Source: Strongylocentrotus droebachiensis (Eukaryota; Echinodermata; Echinoidea; Camarodonta; Strongylocentrotidae). Taken from it: a DNA stretch of 64,000 nt. Below, piece by piece: positions 38,601-50,600 of the stretch. Below the pieces are notes generated by a model. The model saw only the letters and a list, made by a program, of their open reading frames with translations, was not told the origin of the DNA and did no database searches. The stretch covers positions 1 to 64,000 of the forward strand of contig JAVYIG010006572.1 of assembly GCA_035222895.1 (NCBI GenBank). The letters run 5' to 3'. Position 1 is the stretch's first letter; each line of letters begins with the position of its first letter. Made by a program: the position numbers and the translations under genes.

Positions 38601-41600
38601 AGTTGTTAATCATATGTAGTTTCTATAACATGATTTCATTTTCTGTTGATTGTTCTAGATAAGAATGAGTGCAACATCGGCCAGAGTTGCTGCGCAGCCA
38701 CTCACCAGTGTATCAACACCGAGGGCAGCTATACCTGTCTTTGTCGTCCCGGATTCTTCCTCAGTGACGATGGATGCAGTTGTATCGGTAAGAGAAACTT
38801 TCGCTAAAAGAAATTAGTTTTTAGTCCGGCCGTGGCACTAATGTGCTTTGGGAAGACATTGATCTACATTTGCCACACTCAACCCAGGTGATGAAAATGG
38901 GTGCCTGGCAGGAATTAATTCCTTGAAATGCTAGAGCGCTGTAATGGCTGCCTTGCTAAAGCCAGAGTAATAATCCGGCAGCGCCAAGAACGTCATGACA
39001 TGGCGGACATGTGCGCTATATATATATGAAGCAGCCATTATTGTTATTATTATTATTATTATATGCATTGTTAATGATTGTATTCATTTTCATAGCATAA
39101 ACTTTCAAATGAAATTAATGTTTATTTTCATGCATTGTCTATGGTTGCAGCTGTATCGTTAAGGGAAACGTTTAATAAAATGCTATAAAACGAGAAGCTT
39201 TCTAACTTATGAAATGTTGCAAATCTTGAGAGGAGTGAAAATTTGTGAGAGTTTCATGCCAGCTTTTGTTCTTACAGTGCCTGAGGAATTCTTTTTTTCA
39301 TTTGTAACCCTCAGTCCTGGGTCCTCATTGCATAAAATTTACCATCGATAGTAACTTTGGCATCACTATATTAACTACCATGGCAACATCACTCAACAGC
39401 CAAATAATCAGATCATGGTTTCCATGGAAGTTACCATTAATGGCAAAGTTTCCATAAATGCTAAGTTTTATGCAACTGGGGCCCTGGGTTATTCACGTTC
39501 TTTCTTTATAGGCCTGTCTTCATCAGCTCGAGATTGCCAAATATCCCGCTATTTGAACTATCCCAATTTGCATCTTCCTCAGCCCGAAGTTGCAATTAGC
39601 GGGATATTTGGTCGAGATAATCATCCCGAGATATCTTGGGCTAGTTTGCAAAATATCCCGCTATTTGTCAGGTGCGTTTTCACCAGCCCAAAGACTCACA
39701 CTGCGCGAATGCTGAGCAAAATATCTTGAGCTCGAGTTTAAAGTCTCGAGCTGATGAAGAAGCGATTTGTAACTTCGGGATTAGCAAGCTATTTGGCTAT
39801 CTCGAGCTGATGAAGACAGACCTTATTTGAATGAATATTTTGTACCATTAAAAGGATTAATAAATATGGGCGCTTTCTGTATTAAAAGCTAGGACAGAAT
39901 TCAGTAGTCAATAGGTTCAGTAATAAATGAATAAATGGTGTTATTTGATTTCAGATGTTGACGAGTGTGCACAGCGTAGCAGTAACCAATGTGATCAGAC
40001 ATGTACCAATACGCAAGGATCGTACCTGTGCGGATGCAACAATTCTTTCCAACTGGGCGATGACGGTTTCTCGTGTCTTAGAAGTAAGTCTTCCTTATCT
40101 TAATGGTCGGATATTATACTTTATACAACTCACTCCTAGATCCTAATCAAATGATTGGTTAAACGCAGTCTCGTGTGATTCATTTACTGATTATTTTGCA
40201 TTGAAGGTTTATTAAAATATAAACTTTGTTAAGCACTGAATGTAAAATTATGAAGTGATAATTTGTAAATTTTAAAATTGAGATTGATGAAGAATTGAAA
40301 TTTCATGTTTTAATCAACCCCATTCCCCCACCTACCTTGGGCTTTTCTTCCCATTATAGTGTTGCAGACACGCCCAACACCGTCATCTCCCAGCTTCCAG
40401 TTTCCTCCTTTCCAAAACAGTGAGCTGAGTACGGGCCAGCTGGAGCAGGGACCGCAAACAAGCTGTAAGTATTAGTGAAACGTGTATATAAAGACCATAA
40501 CTTAACTTTATCTTTGAAGAGTACCAATGATTTCCCTCTAACTAGCTTCACTTTTCTATCAGTGAATCAGTTTATAGGGAGGCTAACTTCAGACCTCAGT
40601 GCCAGTCACTCGTATACTTATTGTTATTGAAGTGTCAACGCACCCATGCTGAGTGAAAATATTCTTTGGTGATCAAACATCCTTTAAAGGGATTGGGTAA
40701 CTTTGTCTCAGATTCTGAAACAAAATCCTGGATTTAGCTCATGCTGCAATGATAATTATGAACCTTGTGTAAGTCAGGAATCCCACGACTTTTAAAAGCC
40801 GATCGCCTGTCTGATTGTCCAGATATTTATGATTGGAAATCAAAATTTCATTTTTCGTTTTCCTAACGGTTTTTATAACACTACAAGTCTATTGGGGAAT
40901 ATGAGTATGTTAAACCCGGTCACTCAAAGATTTTCACTTTTTTGAGGCACTTCTTGATCGTTTTGAAGCGCAATTTATTTAGGGCTTCAATATTACACCA
41001 TATCACAGACACTGATAACATGTAGGGCCGTGCATCTCAGATTTAACATTGTTAAACGATGCCTTTAAGATTACCGATAACTGACAATATGTGATTGTTT
41101 ACACTAACCAGCTTCTTTTCTTTCATTAAATCAGTTTGTAGGGAGGCTAACTTTGGACCTCAATGCCAGTACTCGTGTACCGACTGTATGAACGGGGCCA
41201 GCTGCAACCAAGATTTGACCGGGTGTGAATGTCTAGCCGGCTGGCAGGGGACCATCTGCAACGAGAGTAAGTCAGAAGTCTTATTTTTCTAAGAATTTGT
41301 TTTTCCTTTAAAATAGAAACAGCACTGGTTAGACCTTACTACCAATACAATAACGAGAAACTGTCTGCATGTTTAATGTAAGGATAACGATGAAAGTGGT
41401 CACACCTGAATGATAAAGTCATTGATAGGTTGGTCAATCTAGTACAAGGACCCTATATCAATTCTTTCTGAACCTGAAGTCACATCAAAGGTATAGAATT
41501 ATATATGTTACAGATGGCATTGTGAAGCCTGTCCTTTAAAAATCTGTAGCCAAGGGATTCCAATTCCAATGAGACGATACAATCGTTGAGGCTGGCTTAT

Positions 41601-44600
41601 TACCGTACATCATTATCAAGAGGGGAGAGATTTGGGAAGAGTTTATCATTAAACTTTATCAATGAGGTGTGAACTGCTAGCAACCATGCCTTTGTGAGAA
41701 TGGAGGATCCTGTAACCCCGTCGCTGGTGTTACGGCTACCCTCTCTGTACCATAGTTTGTTGAAATAACTTTCCCTCTTACTCCTAATAGCTTGTCCATC
41801 CAACTTCTTTGGTGAGAATTGCCAGCAGCCATGCCTGTGTCAGAATGGAGGAACTTGTAACCCTATCACTGGTGACTGCACCTGTTTACCAGGGATCGAG
41901 GGTCCACGTTGCACTGATGGTATGTGGACATTTTTAATGAAATATTATGTATGTTTTTACATCAGCATTAATTGCTTAATTGACAGGAAAAATCTTTGAA
42001 TATAGCGTTACTTTATATATTTTGACTTTTATATTGCGAAATAAAATTGAATTAAATTTCCTGATTTAAATTTTTTTTATCATGATTTTTTTTCTCTCCA
42101 AAAATGGGTATTTCTTGAGATTGATGTAAATCTGGTTTAAAATTAGGGGGGTGAGGTGCTGTTTATTCACGACTTGCTTGAATGCCTTGCACAAGTGCTC
42201 AGATGTCTATTTTAAAAATTCTAAATTCTCACTATCACCCCTGGAACATCGTTGATCATTGATTTTTTTTGTAAATGATATCACTACTTGATAATTTTAT
42301 CTCTCTCTCTCATCTTCAGGTTGCCCTCCTGGATTCTGGGGCAAGGACTGCGTCAAGGAATGCAACTGCCCGTCTGGTATCACGTGTAATGAGAGATGGG
42401 GAACCTGCCTGTGTAGGGCCGGCTACTTTGGACCTCACTGCAGTCAACGTAAGTTGTATTTCTTTGTATGCTTCTCACTTGTTTATTGCCAACTTACTGT
42501 CAATAGACTTTGTTGTGAAATTTTTGACACACGTCTATCAGATACAGAATATTTTCACCCCAGTCTTCTTTATTTTCCTCTTTTTTTTTTTGTACTTCCA
42601 TTCGATCCTGCCCTTCTTGTACTTTTGATTTTTCTTCCCCTTTAAGGCAATATTTTATTCAAATCTTTTACTCAAACCATTCCTTGTGATGCAATCCCAT
42701 TGATTGGAAAAAGTATAAGTGGCCACTATAGAGATTGGGCGTTGTGGCGTGCTCCTATTATCCAGCTAAAAATGGAAGTTACAAACTGATTCAGACGAGG
42801 ACGCAGGTTCGAATCTGAGTCAAGTCTTTCGGATGGTGACGTTTAAAGGTCGGTCCCCAGACGTCAATAATCATTTCTGATTATAAAAACCCAGTACACA
42901 CACACATGGTCATTTTACAGAGGGTTAACTATCTTAAGTTCATTTTCTCTCTCCATCTTCTAATCTTGCAGCGTGCCCCGCCTTCTACTACGGCAGCATG
43001 TGTAATGAGCAGTGTGACTGTCATCCGGTCCATTCCTTGGGATGCGATCCCGTCGAGGGTGCCTGTAGGTGCAAGCCTGGATACGAAGGAGACAGGTGTC
43101 AAAATGGTGAGATCCTCACATCAATTGAAATTCAATATGACGTTTGAACGATCAAGCTTTATCATTAAGTTTCAGAATGTCTACTGAGAATCATATGGAT
43201 GTTGATAAATGGCACTTTACATATAGTAAGTTCACTCCTTGCTTTCAGTAGCCAATGTGTTATAAACCCCTCCATAAAGTTTCATTTATTTCTTTCTCTC
43301 CTGTTATTGCATAATAATCACTATGTTTAGTATAATTATAAAGTATGTTTATTTCATTATAAAATAAAAGCCACTTTTAATGATTTTTTTTTCAGTCATG
43401 GGATGTGTATTTTATCAAAATAATGGGCAAGGTTAAAAGTGAAATGTTGTAAAATGCACTGCTCAAGGATCTATGGACATGGTGCACATTGTGCGTGAAT
43501 GAATCCTATTACAAAGGTCATGATATCTGTAGAGCGCTTAGTGATGGTATTTCATATTAAAGGGATTGGGTATCTTTATATTATATTCTAAACAAAATCC
43601 TGGATAGCTCATGCTGCAACCATAATTTGTTTTTCGATTTTTGTACCACTACAGTCTATTGGTAAAAATGAGTATGGTAAACCGGTCACTTTAAGATTTT
43701 TACTTTTTTGAAGCACTTAATGATCATTTTGAAGCGCAATTTTTTTAGGTTTTCAATATAACACCATATCACATACACTGATAACACATAGGGCCATGCA
43801 TCTCAGATTTAACATTGTTAAACGATGCCTTTAAGCACTATATAAATCCAGATTATTATTATTGTTATCAAATCTTCTCTTTATTCCTGTGTTTCAGAAT
43901 GTCGTCTTGGGATGTATGGTGAGCAGTGCAGGCACGTCTGCCAGTGCCTTGATGCTTCCATGTGTAACAAGGTGAACGGAGAATGCAGCAGGGAGTGCTC
44001 GGCAGGGTACACAGGAGAAGCCTGTGAAAGATGTGAGTAGACTTTTGTTGAGGCACTGTGTAGATATGGTTTAGCTAGTGGTTCGTATTCTCTTTACTCT
44101 CTATAGGACTGTGAAAGATGAGAGTAGAATTTTGTTGAGGCACTATGTAGATAGGGTGTACCGAGCGGTTTATATTCTCTTTACTCTTGATAGGCAGGAG
44201 AGGCCTGTGAAAGATGTGAGTAGACTTTTGTTGAGACACTGTGTAGATATAGCTAGTGGTTCATATTCTCTTTACTCTCGATAGACAGGAGAGGCCTGTG
44301 AATAATGTGAGTATATAAACTGGAATAAAGTGGTTCTACTCACTTGACTTTCAAGGGAGTAATTATGCAATACATGCTTGTGAAATATAATAGACTTTTG
44401 TTGGGACACTATGTAGCATAGCACGGGAAAAGTGGTTCTTAGTCTTTTGACTTTCTTTGTAGTTAGTAGGAGAATTCATTAAATATATACCAAGAAGTTT
44501 TGATTTTATATAATATCTTAATATCTATCTCCTGCCTGTAAATATTTTGATGTCAATAATTACAGTCTTGCTTCAAATTTCCTTTTTGCAGCTTGTGATT

Positions 44601-47600
44601 TTGGAAGCTACGGAGTGAACTGCAAGTTCACCTGCCGATGCGGAGGAAACGATTGTAACAGCATCACTGGGGAATGCTTCTGTGAGGCTGGCAAGACCGG
44701 GACTAGCTGTCTGGACGGTAAGAATCGCATCATCTGTTGATAGTGTCACCATGGTGATGGAGATCAAGTTGATAATAGATAATAGATATAATCACCATAA
44801 GAAGTTGCCTTACTGTGTGTAAATTCATTATAGTATAATATAATATACTATAATATATGTGTTCAATCATAATATGATCATGTGAAATCTAGTCGAACTG
44901 ACCCTTTTCACCTACATTTAGGTGACCTTTACAGATGACCTTTCATTTACCACTTCCTGGTCAGAGGGAGAAATTAGGGGCACTGAAGAAAAAAACTTAT
45001 TATAAATTAGAAAAAGAAATAGTAAAGTAGTAAAATGGTGAAGTAGTGAAAAACGACACTTATATCATGTGAGTCGATCAAATCATCATGTATTCTTTCT
45101 ATTTGTTTTCTTCTTTTGGGCAATTTTTCACGATATATCATATGTGCCACCTGGGGAACTCCAGGCTTGTGCCGGGCACATGCCCAAGGGCCCTCTTGGC
45201 TGTGCCGCTTGAGAAATATAGTCTAACTGTTATGTCTTGTTACACTAATGATTTAAAAAAAAAAAAACATTATTTATGTTTTATTGATCATTCATCATCA
45301 CATTTTTACAAACAATCATAGGATTAATTACAGTTGAAACAAAAAACAAATAATAAACAAAAAATAAAAATTGATAAACCTGATAACTTGATTATCTTGT
45401 AGATTGCCCCGATGGTACCTGGGGTATCTCCTGCAGGAGTAACTGTACCTGTACTGAGGATAAGGTCTGCGACAAGACTACTGGAGAGTGTCTCTGCCCA
45501 CTTGGATACTTTGGAGAAAACTGCAGGGATCGTAAGTACTTTAGAGGAAAAACTGTCATCACCAAATATGTTGCTTTAAACGACAATAAAAAAAGCAAAA
45601 ACTTATCATAAGAAGGTTTGATCAAAATCAGACAACTGTTAAAAAGGTTATGAACTTTTTAACGTTATAAAGTTCACTATCAAACAGAGACAAATTGGCC
45701 ACTCTGTCATGAGGCTGTGATTCCATGGTCTCCCTCTTCACCAATCATTGTGTATGATTTTGATATCCTAATTTTCTCAGTTTTGCCTTCATGTAACTGA
45801 TTTCTTTGTGCCTTTGCCCACGTTAAATTGAGGACAAAATTTATCCACCTATGTAATGGAATTAGTTTTCATTCAAAACACCAAGTTAGGGGAAAATTTG
45901 TGATAAGTTGTTGTATTCATACCTATTCATTACATATTTATTCAAAATTTCTTTTGATGATTAACTTTATACTCTGTTCACATTGATGTATATTTTATAT
46001 GTATTGTTATTTGTAGGTTAAGTTGCATTTTTTGTTGTTGATATGTCATCTTTTATCATTGTAGTTTGTTTTTTATAGCGCTTATAGAGACTTGGGTGGT
46101 AAGCTCTTTATAAGCATCATTTTTATTATTATTATTATTTATGAGAATTGTTTGTCTTTTATTTCTAGCCTGCCCCAGCGGGCGCTATGGCCTGATGTGT
46201 CGTCATGATTGCCAGTGTCAGAACGGAGCCGAATGCAACTCAGAGTCAGGAGACTGTACCTGCACACCGGGATGGAAGGGACAGTTCTGTACAGACGGTG
46301 AGTGTTTAAAATCCATCGACTACCAAATTCCCTTATTCTCATAGGCTTAAAGAGAAGGTTGAGTTCTGGGAAGAGGTGAAAAATAATTTGTGAGCATTAC
46401 TCATTATTATTATGCAAGTGTGGAAGAACATCAGTTAAGACATGTTCCCTAAAAAGCATGGCTCTTCAAATGCCTTCATATTCTAAACATGCATGTAACA
46501 TCGTAAAAATCGGGGGCCGGCTTTTTACGCCACGTGTTCGTGTAGTCCCATATACATCTTTCTGTGCAAGTGTTTGTAACTTTACCAAGACTTGGCCACA
46601 TTTCTTATCATTTTGATGATTCCAGAACCTTGCAATACACACAAATTCTTATATGCTAGATGATCAACCTTTCTGGTCGATTCCACACCGTTTCTTTCAA
46701 AATGCAATCGCATGACCAGAACTCAACTTCATCTTTAATACAGGAACCGTCTAGTTCGCTTAGGCCATGGGTTAAAACAAAGATTTTGGTTGATTAATGG
46801 ATTGATTTTATTTCAAATTGTGTTAAAAAAAAAAAAAAAAGGTTATAAACATTTACAAAAATCAACTTAAATATTTGAAACAAAGTAATAACATTTAAAT
46901 AGAAATTGTTGGAAAATGAAATAGGGTGTACCAGTAAAAGCTTATGTGGCTTGACAAGTTGATAAACCCATTACAAAGAATGAAAATCATTATATTTCAG
47001 GTAGCTGACGGTTACATACTAAATTGCAGAGTGTGTGTGTGCATGTGTGTTTAATCAGGTTTTTACAGATGTGTGTGTATTAATCAGATATGGTTATTTA
47101 CATTTAAGTCTGGGGACCAACTTTTAACGTCACTATCCGAAAGACGGGACTCGCTTCGAACCGGCGTCTGCCTGAGTCAATTTGTAGGCAAAGACAGAGA
47201 GCTGACCAAGTGAACGTGCCGCTAGACCAACTCACATCTCCCTAGATCATTTGCAATCATAAATATTGTTGTTCTAATGTGATTCTTAAACAGTGATATT
47301 AACTATACATGTATGAGATGGATCTTCAGCAGAAAATTTTAATTGATTTCTCCAAATTGTATAACTTATGAATATTTTCATTCTGTGAATAATGGTTATT
47401 GTAGTTTCCTTTCCATTCTACCGATAAGAACAGAATGATGTACTCAGTTCTAACTATTTGAGATGTACACATCACATTTGAAACACAGACTAAATACATA
47501 CATGTAGTATCATTAAGTGTCTTTAATGTATACCAGTGAACACTATTTTTCTTAACACATGATTACACGGTGCATTTGTTGAATTTTCACTGTAAGCAAA

Positions 47601-50600
47601 ACAAACAACAAAGTTTGATTCATAGTAAACAAAAAATTGAAGGAGATTAAGGAACTTTTCCTGTGTTTTGACCATCCATCTTACACTGCTTGTCTTTCAG
47701 AATGCCCTGTTGGTTTCTATGGTGTCGGCTGTGCAACGAGATGCACATGTGAGAACAGTGCTGGATGCGATCCGGAGACGGGAGAATGCATCTGCACTCC
47801 TGGATGGAGGGGAGAGCAGTGTGACCAAGGTACAAACCAATCATCAAGATTAATACATTAATTCAATTTTGTGTTGTTTTTGTGAATTTCCAGACACACA
47901 GATATTAATGAATATGTATCATTTCCATAAATGTATGAGAAAAGACTAGGGCCTAAGAAATATATGAGAGAAAGGCCGGCTGTACTTGTTTGGCCAAGAG
48001 GGATTAGACCACACAGCGTCGTCATTGACAGGTGGCTATCTCATCAACTCAGCTCTCAATAAACATGAGAAAAAGAGGATCATGGGGGCCCGATCATTGG
48101 TCACCGATTAGGCATTGTTTTCTATATAGAGGGAGCAAGTAGCTACAAGTAGGACAGTGGGTCATTAAAAAGGTCTGTTATGTTTGACTCTCAAGTCTTA
48201 AGGTCAACTTTCCTAGAGTTCATATCCCGCCATTACCACCATGTCAGTAATGAAAGAGTCACCAGTCATGTCTATTGCATAGGATCATATCCCACCTCTG
48301 CCATCACCACAGAAAGGACAACACTCCAATCAAATGCAACTGTTTGCAATGACTTTTTATTTCCTTTGGGAAGGGGCTGAGATAGTCTTCTAGTTAAAAC
48401 AAATAATTCTGCAATATGATAATTTGTCATTACAGACATCAGATTTCATCCTGCAGTGAATCGCTAGAATTTAGTTCAAAGGCCAATTCTCTAAAGTTCA
48501 TAAAAGTTTTTGTGAAATGTCATGCACGCAATATAATACAAATCATATAACCTGGCCAAAGGCATGGGGAAATCAAGTTTTTTTTTAATTGGTTTGTCTG
48601 ATTTTTCTGCTTCTATTGAAAGTAAGTTATTTTTGGAGTGGACTTGCCCTTTAAGTATTGTCAGAAGTCAACTTTACTTCTTGTATTATTCACAATGTTC
48701 AGTGTCTTGTCACCAGGTAATCACAGTTTTAGTTGCCAAGGTTACCTGAGCTTTGATGAAGGCGAGGAATGAGAATGTTTCTAACCCTAGATAATTTTTG
48801 TTTTCACTCTTCAGCTTGTGAACCTGGCTTCTATGGTGTAAACTGTGAGAACCTGTGTATGTGTCTCAACAACGCTACCTGTGATCATATCAGCGGAACA
48901 TGCACATGCGCACCAGGATGGAGAGACAGATTCTGTGCTAAGCGTAAGTTTGACTCCTAAAACATACAAACATAACAGTATTGAGGCACATCTATACTCA
49001 AAACCATTTGAGAAAAAAATTGAAAACCATACGCTACCATAATTTAAACAACTTCAACAATCATTGTCAGCGAGTGTTAAAACAAAGTTCTATTTGCCTC
49101 CAAAAAACTTGTGTACCTGTGAGAGTTTTGATGTCTGATTGAACCATCCACACGAGATGGTTAATCACTTTTCAGCGTTATTCATTAGTTTAGTTTAATA
49201 CACTTTAAAAGTAACAAGTAATTTCCTTTCAGCTGTACTTCATACTCTCAATTTGTATTATAATTCCGAAGGGGAAATTTTTGTAAATACAGGTTAACAA
49301 CTGTATGTACAGTCTTTCTAATTATATCAAATACCATGATAGTAACAAGAGAGATAAATAAAATATTAATTGATTTTCCACTTTTTTCAAAACTTCTGTA
49401 AGAATTGATGTCATATCTAAATTCTGAAGAGGAATATTTGATTTGATTTGATTTGATTTGATTTCTTTTTTTCATCATACATTTTCATGAACATAATATG
49501 GTTTGGTACAATATTTTAAGTGTATATATTGTAAGTAGACAGTGCATGGAACATATGCGATTTCAGGTAGGACATATTTATCCATACCCTTAATTTCTAG
49601 TGAGCATAGCAGTGAAAGGTAGAGGTAAGTATGGCTACTTCATAGATATGGTGTTCACTCCGGAATAATGTAAATACTTACAATTCTACACATAATTTAA
49701 TACTTATGTAATTTTGGAAAATGAGTGCCCAAATGATTTATAAAAGTGACAAAATATATTGACATAATCAATTAACATTCATATGTTTCTCCTTTATAGC
49801 TTGCCCCGATGGTTACTACGGTCTGGATTGTCGCCATCGCTGTAGCTGCGGTAACGGAGCTCATTGTAACGCTACCAACGGACACTGTAACTGCCCTGCT
49901 GGATACACAGGACAAGGATGTAGAGACGGTGGGTCTGGTAGTTAAGACTAAGCCTCAATTACCTGGCTTCAAACCAGCAGGACATTACTAATAATATAAT
50001 GACTTTCAATTTATTTAGCATGTAACAATTAACACTTGAATAATGTACACTTTACAATCTACTTCAACATATATAAGAGGAAAAATAGCACCACTACATG
50101 CACACTGACGCATCAAAACAAGAATTGTTACGCTACTGTAAGAAAAGGTGTGTCTTTAAGGCTCTCTTAAAATCTTAAAGGGTGATGTATTCCTGATTGT
50201 CAAGGGCAGAGAATAAAGTGATCAGTGGAATAAAATGCCAATTACATAAGATTTTTATTTCCATTCGATTGCCCGAATGATGATATTTTTGTTTTCCTTG
50301 CAATGATTTCATATGTTAATATGATAAAATACCTTTTCAAGCATTATCATTTTCTTTCTCCTAGATGAAAATTAGTTTTTTTTTTAGTTGATCAAATTTG
50401 ATACAGCTATTTCAATCGTATCTTTTGTAATTGTGTCAGACATAAGGGCATTGAATTAGGTTGCTGCAGTAAACGTTTTGCTTAAAAAGGGGTCAAACTG
50501 TTTTGTAGTAGGGTGAAATAGCGTAAGATCATGTGTATTTATGTTCGCTTTGTGCATTTATGGACAAAATGTCCTGCAAGTCTTTAAAGACTCTCTGAGG

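Noticed and set aside
47085-47252. Possible tRNA gene on the minus strand
   Set aside because: Has A- and B-box-like motifs but is followed by a body shared with another SINE copy; no full cloverleaf seen.
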